IMG/VR virus record: IMGVR_UViG_3300032268_000189
Coordinates: 1 to 24,667 of that record
Strand: one strand, 5' to 3'
Length of the DNA stretch: 24,667 bases
From: a virus
The position numbers were made by a program, and so were the translations under genes. This document shows, piece after piece, positions 6,217-12,964 of the stretch. Every line of letters begins with the position of its first letter. The first letter of the stretch is position 1. The notes beneath the pieces are model-generated. The model was given only the letters and a program-made list of their open reading frames with translations. It was not told the DNA's origin and did no database searches.

Positions 6217-7412
6217 GCGACGAATTAAAAAAGACCTTGTCTGACTTGGTCTCTCCCGGACAGAATGGTTCGGACACCAAGCAGACCGCAACTCCTGAGT
6301 CGTGGCGTCCCCGCGTTGAGCTGGGACCCGATGGTGGGTTCATAATCTCCACCGCAAACGCCGAAGGTAACACCCCTGGTGCCGAAGAGATTCTCCGCGA
6401 GCGCGGGCTTGATCCTGCTGAGTGGCTAGTAACATCTGTTCGTAAAGGATCGTGGCAGACGTTCCACGGTGACTGGCTTGAATCCGTCCGCGTCAACGTC
6501 ACTCCCGCCCGAGGAGTCACAGAGCGTGACTTTGATCTCGAGGATCTTATTGACCACATCAGAACGTGGCGTCCAGAGAAGAGAATTAAGACTGCTACTG
6601 GCACCGGAGCCTACGCTCACGTTGGTGCTGATAAGCAGATAGGTAAAAAGTCTGGCTCTAATGGTACCGACCAGACTGTGGGCCGCATCCTTGAGGGGAC
6701 TCGACGAAGCCTAGAACGATTCCAAGGTCTACAGAGAATGGGTCTCTCTGTGGGAACCATTGTTCTTCCCGAACTTGGTGACCACGTTGAGGGCAATGTC
6801 TCTCAGAATGGACGTCTTCAAGGACTCGCCGCATCAGACTTAGGGCAGACTGAGCAGGTCCGCGTCGCTCGACGTCTATTGCTTCAGCAAATCAAGACTT
6901 TTGCTCCTCACGCTGAACGATTGATTATCCCTGTAGTCAACGGAAACCACGATGAGGTGACTCGTCAGGTAGCAGCAGACCCTGCTGATGGCTGGAACGT
7001 CGAGATTGCATCAGCAGTGCAAGACGCCTGCGCTGAGAACCCTGCCCTGCAACACGTTGAGTTCCGATTCCCCGCCTCTGGGCATCAAACACTTGTGACT
7101 GAAATCTGCGGAACTCACTTGGGAATGTTCCACGGACACCAGTTCTCACGCGACGTCGAGAAGTATCTCAACGGACAGGCCATGGGCCAGACAGCTCTGG
7201 GCGGTGCAGACCTCTGGATCAGCGGTCACTACCACCACTTCAAGTCGCAGGACGTTGGGTCCCGCCTCTGGGTACAGGCTCCTACAGTAGACCCCGGCTC
7301 GGACTGGTACCGAGACCGCACAGGAGCATCGTCTCGTCCCGGCTTCTTGACACTTGTCTTCGGTGGAGACTATGATCCCCGAGAGTTCATCAGTATTCTT
7401 GCAGTGGACTAA
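6213..7412 (+). CDS. Calcineurin-like metallophosphoesterase
   Basis: 399 residues from ATG 6213, which overlaps the previous stop by four bases (an in-frame upstream ATG at 6177 has no ribosome site). Residues about 135-345 carry the metallophosphoesterase motif series: D140-x-Q142 ('GADKQIGK', motif I with Gln in place of the usual His), 'GDHVEGN' with D190, 'GNHDE' (244-248), 'FHGHQ' (H307, H309) and 'GHYHH' (338-342). The first 125 residues form a separate N-terminal domain with no recognised family ('GGFIISTANAEGNTPGAEEI'). Members include SbcD/Mre11-like nucleases and other phosphodiesterases; no SbcC partner is visible here, so the substrate is unknown. It is the last plus-strand gene and its stop codon overlaps that of the opposing WhiB-like gene. 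Confidence 0.88.
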   Translation: MSDELKKTLSDLVSPGQNGSDTKQTATPESWRPRVELGPDGGFIISTANAEGNTPGAEEILRERGLDPAEWLVTSVRKGSWQTFHGDWLESVRVNVTPARGVTERDFDLEDLIDHIRTWRPEKRIKTATGTGAYAHVGADKQIGKKSGSNGTDQTVGRILEGTRRSLERFQGLQRMGLSVGTIVLPELGDHVEGNVSQNGRLQGLAASDLGQTEQVRVARRLLLQQIKTFAPHAERLIIPVVNGNHDEVTRQVAADPADGWNVEIASAVQDACAENPALQHVEFRFPASGHQTLVTEICGTHLGMFHGHQFSRDVEKYLNGQAMGQTALGGADLWISGHYHHFKSQDVGSRLWVQAPTVDPGSDWYRDRTGASSRPGFLTLVFGGDYDPREFISILAVD

Positions 7413-7421
7413 CTTAGTCCA
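7405..7421. repeat. Palindrome spanning two convergent stop codons
   Basis: TGGACTAA (7405-7412), a single C, and TTAGTCCA (7414-7421) form a 17-base perfect inverted repeat. It contains the TAA of the metallophosphoesterase gene (7410-7412) and the TAG of the WhiB-like gene on the other strand (CTA at 7409-7411). As RNA either strand could form a short hairpin, but no T-tract follows, so a terminator is unproven; a protein-binding site is also possible. Confidence 0.5.
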
Positions 7422-7879
7422 TACTGCGAACGGTAGCCATCCACTGAGTTTGCACTAGTTCTACTGATCCACGTAAACGCACAGCGTGAGCAAGTTACTG
7501 TCCGCCGTACTGTCCACCGTCCACCGCCAGGAATATCAATCTGTCCGGTGCGGAGAAACTCTGTATCAGCGTTGCAGTAAAGGCAGTACGGAGCTTCGCC
7601 CTTCTTAGTTCGACGTACTTCGCGCTCGTCCTCCGTGAGACAGAGAACATCGCGGATCTCGTCCTGAGACGCTCCACCCCAAACTCCCCAAATTTCACGG
7701 TTGTTGAGGGCCTTAGAGAGGCACTCCTTCCTCACGGGGCACGACATGCACATGGTTTTGGCTTGCTCGACCTCGTCCTCATTGTCTGAGAAGAAGAAGT
7801 TTATCTTAGACTTATTACTATCCTGAGCGCATACAGCGTCGTCAAGCCATTCTTGTTCGTCATCAGACATCAAGTCCAA
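7409..7879 (-). CDS. whiB: WhiB-family regulator with extra C-terminal zinc ribbon
   Basis: 156 residues. The N-terminal domain has the four WhiB cysteines, C17, then C44 and C47 (CMSC), then C53 (C-x2-C-x5-C), which bind a [4Fe-4S] cluster, followed by 'GVWGG' (65-69) and a basic stretch 'REVRRTKKG'. WhiB proteins act with the primary sigma factor in Actinobacteria, and phage WhiBs can block host WhiB functions. Unusually, a second pair of CxxC motifs follows: C99/C102 ('YCLYC') and C130/C133 ('TCSRC'), the spacing of a zinc ribbon. The TTG start at 7879 has AGGA seven bases upstream; ATG at 7870 is an alternative that drops three residues. Either start overlaps the 3' end of the upstream unknown gene (stop 7863-7865), so translation is likely coupled. 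Confidence 0.92.
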   Translation of the reverse strand: MDLMSDDEQEWLDDAVCAQDSNKSKINFFFSDNEDEVEQAKTMCMSCPVRKECLSKALNNREIWGVWGGASQDEIRDVLCLTEDEREVRRTKKGEAPYCLYCNADTEFLRTGQIDIPGGGRWTVRRTVTCSRCAFTWISRTSANSVDGYRSQYGLS

Positions 7880-8192
7880 CCCATGTTCCTACTAAAATTG
7901 TGTCCACTAGATCTCCCCGAGGAGTCCACCCTTCGTGGTCACATATTTGTGGCTCATCGTCGCCGTCGACGTAGCCGAAATAACCTTTGTAAATATTTAT
8001 GATGTCGACTACGCGGTAGGCTTCACCAAGTCCATCGACAAGCCCGCTTCGCTGCACGGCTGAGACAAGCCCGCCGAACACCGTCTCGTGATCGACGTCT
8101 ACAAATTCTTCTGTGTAATAAATTACTCGATGATAGAGAGGGCAGTGATGGCCGCCCCACTCCATCCAGAGCACTTCACCGCGACGTTCCAA
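7863..8192 (-). CDS. Unknown small protein
   Basis: Up to 109 residues from a TTG placed directly after the upstream stop; an ATG at 8165 (residue 10) is the alternative. Not recognised. Visible features are an N-terminal 'WGGHHCPLYHRVIYY' with three His and one Cys that could bind a metal, a single distant Cys (about residue 83), and a mixed helical/strand body with many acidic residues. No membrane segment or signal peptide. It is the middle gene of a three-gene operon with the KOW-like gene and the WhiB-like gene, overlapping the latter. The overlaps on both sides and an open frame of this size support a real gene, but function is unknown. Confidence 0.62.
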   Translation of the reverse strand: MERRGEVLWMEWGGHHCPLYHRVIYYTEEFVDVDHETVFGGLVSAVQRSGLVDGLGEAYRVVDIINIYKGYFGYVDGDDEPQICDHEGWTPRGDLVDTILVGTWVGLDV

Positions 8193-8621
8193 CTAGACCA
8201 CACGCTTCTCAAGCTTGCTCGGCGGGAGGTGGACGCCATCGAGCAAAGGCTTACGGTCGTCGTCCGATCGGAACACAATGTCTCCGTAGCGAATTCCGAC
8301 AATCTTTCCGCGTCTTCCGTTGAGGCGTACTCCTTGATCTCCTGTAAACGCATCTGACTTGACGCGGATAAGGTCGGCAACCTTGAGGTCCCCCGGACGA
8401 GCGTCTACCCAAATCTCGTCTTTATACGGCTCTAGGACCGAGTGGCTCTGCGCGAGGTGCTTGAACAGGGTCAAGCCCTCTTCAATTTGTGCCGGGGTCA
8501 GCGCATCTGTGGCAATATCGTCCCATGCCTTTAACAGCGCGACAGTTAATTTACCCACAGGGATACGAACTTTGGCTCCTGCCATTTGTTCGTCTACCCA
8601 AGAAAAGTCTACTTTAGACAT
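8193..8621 (-). CDS. Unknown protein with C-terminal KOW/SH3-like motif
   Basis: 142 residues from ATG 8621 behind a good AGGAGA site. Residues about 20-70 look helical ('VALLKAWDDIATDALTPAQI'). Residues about 80-125 ('RPGDLKVADLIRVKSDAF', then 'NGRRGKIVGIRYGDIVFRSD') resemble a small beta-barrel of the KOW/SH3 type, with the typical Gly-x-x-Gly-Lys-Ile-Val-Gly-Ile pattern found in RNA- or protein-binding modules. It leads the operon that ends with the WhiB-like gene and is preceded by a promoter-like motif and by the terminator of the replication block. A role in transcription or translation is a guess; no exact family was recognised. Confidence 0.8.
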   Translation of the reverse strand: MSKVDFSWVDEQMAGAKVRIPVGKLTVALLKAWDDIATDALTPAQIEEGLTLFKHLAQSHSVLEPYKDEIWVDARPGDLKVADLIRVKSDAFTGDQGVRLNGRRGKIVGIRYGDIVFRSDDDRKPLLDGVHLPPSKLEKRVV

Positions 8622-8643
8622 TGTTCTCCTAAGTTAAAGTGTA

Positions 8644-8654
8644 CTTCTATTCTA
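8644..8654 (-). promoter_or_regulatory. Promoter-like motif for the WhiB operon
   Basis: TAGAATAGAAG (8654-8644 on the minus strand) has TAGAAT as a possible -10. It begins directly after the terminator of the upstream block and lies 22 bases before the ATG at 8621, leaving room for the AGGAGA ribosome site. The sequence is shared with 1698-1708 and 15985-15975. No good -35 is seen. Confidence 0.5.
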
Positions 8655-8690
8655 CAACAAAATAGACCCAAACTCAGCGTTTGGGCCTAT
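8652..8690 (-). terminator. Intrinsic terminator after the SSB-like gene
   Basis: Arms 8662-8673 and 8679-8690 pair as a 12-bp stem around TCAGC. In minus-strand RNA the pair at 8666/8686 is G-U, so the stem is complete; in plus-strand RNA it is an A-C mismatch. The minus-strand product continues into a T-rich run (TTTGTTG). It lies 16 bases past the end of the SSB-like gene. The tract is only moderately T-rich. Confidence 0.7.
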
Positions 8691-8705
8691 CTTGTTGCTC
8701 ACCGA

Positions 8706-9314
8706 TTAGAAAGGAGCGGAGGGGAGTGCACCAGGAATGGGAGGTGCACCAACCGGAGCAGCAACGGCTGGGGCGGGGGGAGCCACAGGAGCGCTGACAA
8801 CGGGAGCAAGAGCCGGAGCAGGAGCGGCCACGGGGGGCGCAAAAGCAACGGCGGGGGCGGGCGCAGATACAGGAGCTGCGACAGTAGTCGCAACACCGGG
8901 CTGTGTCGAGATCGGGTAGAACATCTGGATATCGTTGTTGATCTTACCCTGGTAGTCAGATTGAGTAACCTGACCACGGAATGAACGACCAATCATGGCA
9001 CGAGCAATCGTGTCAACGTCGGGGTTCTGAGCGAAGAACTCTTGAGTGAGTCCGAGTGCGCCCATCTTGCGGAAGAACATACCAAGAGCGGTAGGGTTCT
9101 CCGTGACGAGTACAAGGTTGTTCCACACACGACGACGCGCGTGAGGACCGTCAATCACCTCAGTGGTGATCTTCCACATATCGCGGCCACTCTGGGCTTT
9201 CTTATATGAGGCTTCCTTGATGTTGAGGTTGTAGTCTCCTACGGGAAGGGGCTCAAAGGATGTACCGCTATCAGCGGCTTCCTTAATTATTTCTCCCCAG
9301 TTGATCTGTGTCAC
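8706..9314 (-). CDS. Single-stranded DNA-binding-like protein (DUF669-type)
   Basis: 202 residues from GTG 9314 with AAGGAGA four bases upstream. Residues about 1-140 look like the DUF669-type phage proteins usually found beside Sak4-like ATPases: 'LPVGDYNLNIKEASYKKAQS', 'WKITTEVIDGP', 'RRRVWNNLVL', 'GRSFRGQVTQSDYQGKINND'. They are thought to bind ssDNA during recombination or replication. Residues about 145-195 are an Ala/Pro/Val linker. The chain ends '...GALPSAPF': the terminal Pro-Phe recalls bacterial SSB and T7 gp2.5 tails that recruit partners, but the usual acidic residues are missing. It is the last gene of the minus-strand replication block and is followed by a terminator. Position and pattern support the call; the fold is not proven. 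Confidence 0.7.
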   Translation of the reverse strand: MTQINWGEIIKEAADSGTSFEPLPVGDYNLNIKEASYKKAQSGRDMWKITTEVIDGPHARRRVWNNLVLVTENPTALGMFFRKMGALGLTQEFFAQNPDVDTIARAMIGRSFRGQVTQSDYQGKINNDIQMFYPISTQPGVATTVAAPVSAPAPAVAFAPPVAAPAPALAPVVSAPVAPPAPAVAAPVGAPPIPGALPSAPF

Positions 9315-9340
9315 TTTATCTCCTTAGTAATCGGGTTTTG

Positions 9341-10096
9341 TTACTGGTCCGCACTCGGCTGAGTACGGGGTCCGAAAATCAAGTCTAGCATACGCTCGAC
9401 GCCAAGGTCACCCTGTTCAACAATTGAACCGAGTCGGCCTTGTACGCGCTCGCCTGCTTCGAACTTTTCCGTGCGCTCAACGTACAGACGGCGAACCTTG
9501 TACGGTGGTTGCATGGGATCGGGATTCGGGAATGTCTCGTTGGACAGGTACCCAAGGATGTCGTAGAAATACGGTGCCTGAGTTTTGAGCTGTCCTTGGA
9601 GGTAAGGGTGCATGACACCTTCACGCTCCTGAGCCATTGCCGTGAGAACGACAGCCTCGAGAGGTGCCGTCGGGTGCGAGGTGAGGTCACGAACGTCGCG
9701 GAGGAATGCTCCCATACGACGCAGGATTTCGCCCCACTGTTGCATCTTGACCGCATCCTGTCCTGCAATGTCGGTCATGTACTTGTCCTGCAACTCCGAG
9801 ATGGAGTCGATGATCAGAGACTTGAACTGGTGCTTACCAGCCTGGAGCCACTGATAGGCCTTGAGGACAACGTGGAGATCGCGAACGATCACAACGCAGG
9901 TGTCCCAAGTTCCGTCAGCCACCGGGGGTTCTTCCCGCATGGGGTCCCAGTACTTGACGTTGATGGGAAGGAAGCGGTGGCCGCCCTCCACATCGAGCAT
10001 GAGACGAGGATAAGGTGCTGTGACGGCAAAAGTGGACTTACCCACCTTTGACGCGCCATAAATCATCATCGTCAGAGAGCGCTGAATATCAGACAC
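9341..10096 (-). CDS. Sak4-like RecA-fold ATPase
   Basis: 251 residues from GTG 10096, sharing one base with the upstream stop (TAGTG). Walker A is 'GASKVGKST' (14-22), Walker B is 'SLIIDS' (93-98), and 'VVLTAMAQ' near 149-156 fits a sensor strand. Length and layout match phage Sak4-like/AAA_24 ATPases: short RecA-core proteins that promote single-strand annealing or strand exchange and cooperate with an SSB, here the neighbouring gene. The body also contains 'DVEGGHRFLP' just after the Walker region, common in this group. No helicase motif is seen. Translation is coupled to the Cas4/RecB-like nuclease gene upstream, indicating a shared recombination job. It could alternatively load the replicative helicase. 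Confidence 0.85.
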   Translation of the reverse strand: MSDIQRSLTMMIYGASKVGKSTFAVTAPYPRLMLDVEGGHRFLPINVKYWDPMREEPPVADGTWDTCVVIVRDLHVVLKAYQWLQAGKHQFKSLIIDSISELQDKYMTDIAGQDAVKMQQWGEILRRMGAFLRDVRDLTSHPTAPLEAVVLTAMAQEREGVMHPYLQGQLKTQAPYFYDILGYLSNETFPNPDPMQPPYKVRRLYVERTEKFEAGERVQGRLGSIVEQGDLGVERMLDLIFGPRTQPSADQ

Positions 10097-11031
10097 TATT
10101 CACTACCTTTCGGGTCGTCTTTTCCGTAGTATGCATACGGGTCTGCAGCTTCGTAGCCCATTTCCAAAGCTGATTCTGCGGCACTTCCATCATCGATGAG
10201 AGGGCAGATAGCAAAGAATTCGCACTTCCACTTGCAGTCCCGGTTCGGACGAGGATAGGCCACTGCAAAGTGACTTTCGCCGTTGTCCAAAGCATCTTTA
10301 GTTCTTATCAAATCTGATACTACACCATGAAGTCGCTGCCAGAAGGCTCGCAACGTGTATACATTGTGTCGTACTTCAAATTGATCATAGAACGGGGGCT
10401 TTGCGGCAGCAGTGCGCTTTACCTTCTTGAGGAGGGTAAAGAGACCACCCTCGCTTCGCTCATCCGTTCCCTCGTTCTGAGCATTCTCCAAGAGCATGTA
10501 GGTGAGGATTTGCTCATTCATGTGAGCAGTCTCACCGAACTGAGTGAACGACCCGCCCACCGTCTTGAAGTCGCGGAACATACGAACACCATCCGCCTTA
10601 CGGCGAACTCGCATATCCAGCTTTCCCTGAAGTTGAACGCTACCGTCAAACATTGGCATGGTCAAGATTTCTTCAGTCGAGATAAACTCCAAATCGGAGT
10701 CAATCCCCTCCTCCTCAACCCAGTCGAGGTATCCTTCGAGCATGATTCGACCGAGGTCGGCTTCTGTCTCAAAGTCGCTTGTGAACTCTGTCTGGGCCTC
10801 AACGAGCTTACGCTCCTCGTGAACAAGGCCAGCGTAGATGTCGAGAAGCGGAGAGTCAGTCGAGTAGTACTGATCCAGTGCCTCGTGGACACGAGATCCA
10901 AGAGCCAAGGGGCCGCTGTACTTCTTCTGCTTTGGCTTCAGACGTCGGTAATAGGCCAGCCACCATTTACGGCGACAGTCCTTATACGTCTGAATCTCCG
11001 AGTTGGAGAGCGTGTAGGTTCCTTCTGTCAT
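10096..11031 (-). CDS. RecB/Cas4-like PD-(D/E)XK nuclease
   Basis: 311 residues from ATG 11031 behind AAGGGA. The N-terminal 'YTLSNSEIQTYKDCRRKWWL' gives the conserved C19 and Arg-rich start of the Cas4/RecB family. H50 in 'SRVHEALD' is the family's motif I His. 'GKLDMRVRR' (D139) and 'MFRDFKTVG' (D154, K156) form the PD-(D/E)XK catalytic core, and 'QILTYMLL' (174-181) matches the Q-x3-Y motif. C266, C270 and C276 near the C-terminus, with C19, fit a [4Fe-4S]-binding set as in Cas4/AddB. Such enzymes resect DNA ends. It sits upstream of the Sak4-like ATPase, one base apart, suggesting an end-processing and annealing pair. No CRISPR array was seen. Confidence 0.9.
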   Translation of the reverse strand: MTEGTYTLSNSEIQTYKDCRRKWWLAYYRRLKPKQKKYSGPLALGSRVHEALDQYYSTDSPLLDIYAGLVHEERKLVEAQTEFTSDFETEADLGRIMLEGYLDWVEEEGIDSDLEFISTEEILTMPMFDGSVQLQGKLDMRVRRKADGVRMFRDFKTVGGSFTQFGETAHMNEQILTYMLLENAQNEGTDERSEGGLFTLLKKVKRTAAAKPPFYDQFEVRHNVYTLRAFWQRLHGVVSDLIRTKDALDNGESHFAVAYPRPNRDCKWKCEFFAICPLIDDGSAAESALEMGYEAADPYAYYGKDDPKGSE

Positions 11032-11043
11032 TTTGTAATTCCC

Positions 11044-11172
11044 TTATTTAGGAGGTGCCGGAACAAGTCGACGCTTTTCAGCATCGAACTGCTTGGGGTG
11101 TTTCTTAAATCCTTTACCATTCTGACGGTCGTTGTTACGAACGCCAGAAGACTTTCCTCTTTTTTTAGCCAC
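11044..11172 (-). CDS. Small basic protein
   Basis: 42 residues from GTG 11172. This start is chosen because AGGAGGGG, which overlaps the end of the helicase gene, lies seven bases upstream; the longer frame to 11232 lies inside the helicase coding region and has no such site. About a third of residues are Lys or Arg ('MAKKRGKSSGVRNNDRQNGK', 'FKKHPKQFDAEKRR'), and there are no Cys and no hydrophobic core. Small basic proteins of this kind can bind nucleic acid or be unstructured adaptors. Between the helicase and the nuclease, it is likely co-expressed with both. No family recognised. Confidence 0.62.
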   Translation of the reverse strand: MAKKRGKSSGVRNNDRQNGKGFKKHPKQFDAEKRRLVPAPPK

Positions 11173-11176
11173 GGCT

Positions 11177-12964
11177 TTACCCCTCCTTGAGCATCTTAAG
11201 AAGTTGCTCTTTGTCTTTGACGATCTGTTCAAAATTGTCGGATTTTGATTCTAGCACGTCAACCACGCGTTCCTGCACAGTTCCGCCAGTGACATAGTCG
11301 GTAATGATGATTGAGTCGTGAATCTCAGAACCGATACGGTGAACGCGGTCATTGACCTGTCGATCATCGACGAGAGACCACGGACGTTGCAGACGAATGA
11401 GTCGACGAGCTGCCGTCAGGGTCACTCCAACGCCCCCTGCTTGGGCCGTAAAGAGTATCCACTTAGTGCGCCCAGACTGGAAGTCGTCGATAGCGTACTG
11501 TCGCTCATCGCCACTCTGAGCCCCTGTGATAAGCCCATGAGCAATGCCTTCCTTGGTGAGACGAGCACTGAGTAAGTAAATTAACTGCCGAGATACAGCA
11601 GAGACAGCAACCGAATCTGCACCAAAGTCACCGTTCTTGATATCGTCCATCAAGGCATCAATCGTGCACGACGGCTCTGAGAGGATCACGCGCTCTTCGC
11701 CCGAGTTCTCATCAATCTCGATGGTAGCGTATGCACTCGAGAGCTGGAGGAGACGAAGAGTCTGAGTCAGGACCGAGGGAGCAGTAACAATGCCACCATC
11801 CTCAATCTCGGCAATCATCTGCTCTTTCATATCCTTGTACGCTTTTTTCTGCTTGGGTGACATCTCGACATCGCGACGGTCAACAATGACCTCGGGGAGC
11901 CACGGAAGCACAACCTGCTTGAGCATGCGGCGCATACGCGGATTGATTGAGGCATAGAACTCATCCTCCATCTGTGGCTTTACACCGAGAACCATCATCC
12001 CGCCGAAAGCATTGAACATGGTATCTACCATGCGGTCAATCCATCGAGTACGGCTCGGGAATTCAGTTGGGGCAAGCCAGTGATAGATTGGCCATAGGTC
12101 AACAACATCTTTGGCAATCGGAGTTCCGGTAAGTGCGAATCTAATATCTGCGTTACCCGACGCCGACCACAGGGCGCGAGTCTGCTTTGACTTGGGGTCT
12201 TTGGATCGGTGGATTTCATCCGCGACCACAGCCTTGAAGTCAATAGAGTCGAGCTCGCGTGGGTGAACCTCACAACGGCTTTCGGTCATAGAGCCGTTCT
12301 CTCCGCCACACGCTTTACAGCGAGCTAGCGAGACCGAGCCATAGGGAGCCAGGCGCGAGTGTGTGCGGAGACTTTCCCAGTTAATGACATAGACCTGAGC
12401 AGGCTCTTCGAACTGCTTGCGACGCTGTACAGCCGTACCGCCAATGATGGTCACGTCTACACCTGGCCACCACCTGTCAAACTCGCGTTCCCAGTTTTTC
12501 TTGAGGGTATTGGGGCAGACAATCAGAGCAGGAAAAACATCCTCCCCCCGATCGTGAAGTTTCTTGATAGCTCGAATCGCCTGTGCAGTCTTACCAAGCC
12601 CCGGCTCGTCGGCCAGCAAAGCCTGACGTGCGGTAGTCAAAAACTCAACACCAGCCCGCTGGTGAGGAAACAGGTCGGCATCGCCCTCATCTGAGGTAGT
12701 GAGTTCGCGCAGTGCGTTGGCGGGGTCAATACGATTAGTTCGCTCATCCGTTGCCCATTGAGCCAGTCCCGGACCGATTGCAAGAGCATCTCGGAACGTA
12801 GAGCGCAGGGCAAGGCAGCCAGACCACGAGACGGGCATACGCCACACATCGCTCTTAGAGTCCCATGTCGCACCAGGAATCGTCTTACACAGCTCCTTGA
12901 AACGCCACTCGGCGCTAATAAGGATTTGTGTGCGCTCCTCGTTCAGTTCGACATTAATCGTCAT
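11177..12964 (-). CDS. SNF2/SF2-family DNA helicase or translocase
   Basis: 595 residues. Walker A 'DEPGLGKT' (119-126), motif II 'DEIH' (249-252), motif III 'LTGTP' (278-282), motif V 'AGGVGVTLT' (509-517) and motif VI 'VHRIGS' (541-546) are all present, and the arrangement with 'LFPHQRAGVEFL' (98-109) is that of SNF2-type ATPases such as SMARCAL1/HepA-like annealing helicases. The first 65 residues ('SAEWRFKELCKTIPGATWDS') resemble the small N-terminal HARP-like segment that binds DNA. An insert before motif II holds C216-x2-C219...C231-x2-H234, a likely zinc knuckle. The start ATG overlaps the resolvase stop (ATGA). In phage replication blocks this gene may remodel forks or help strand annealing. 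Confidence 0.9.
   Translation of the reverse strand: MTINVELNEERTQILISAEWRFKELCKTIPGATWDSKSDVWRMPVSWSGCLALRSTFRDALAIGPGLAQWATDERTNRIDPANALRELTTSDEGDADLFPHQRAGVEFLTTARQALLADEPGLGKTAQAIRAIKKLHDRGEDVFPALIVCPNTLKKNWEREFDRWWPGVDVTIIGGTAVQRRKQFEEPAQVYVINWESLRTHSRLAPYGSVSLARCKACGGENGSMTESRCEVHPRELDSIDFKAVVADEIHRSKDPKSKQTRALWSASGNADIRFALTGTPIAKDVVDLWPIYHWLAPTEFPSRTRWIDRMVDTMFNAFGGMMVLGVKPQMEDEFYASINPRMRRMLKQVVLPWLPEVIVDRRDVEMSPKQKKAYKDMKEQMIAEIEDGGIVTAPSVLTQTLRLLQLSSAYATIEIDENSGEERVILSEPSCTIDALMDDIKNGDFGADSVAVSAVSRQLIYLLSARLTKEGIAHGLITGAQSGDERQYAIDDFQSGRTKWILFTAQAGGVGVTLTAARRLIRLQRPWSLVDDRQVNDRVHRIGSEIHDSIIITDYVTGGTVQERVVDVLESKSDNFEQIVKDKEQLLKMLKEG

Noticed and set aside
7863-8380. Plus-strand frames 8088-8357 and minus frame 8123-8380
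   Set aside because: They compete with the coupled minus-strand pair 7863-8192 and 8193-8621, which has ribosome sites and matching stops and starts.
8706-9314. Minus-strand frame 8699-8992 and plus frames 8586-8984, 8737-8919
   Set aside because: Low-complexity shadows of the Ala/Pro linker in the SSB-like gene.
10096-11031. CRISPR-associated Cas4 locus
   Set aside because: The nuclease resembles Cas4/RecB, but no repeat-spacer array or other Cas gene is present; phage recombination is the simpler context.
10327-11190. 287-codon plus-strand open frame
   Set aside because: It is antisense to the nuclease gene (and the end of the helicase gene), which have full motif sets on the minus strand; no ribosome site and no recognisable protein.
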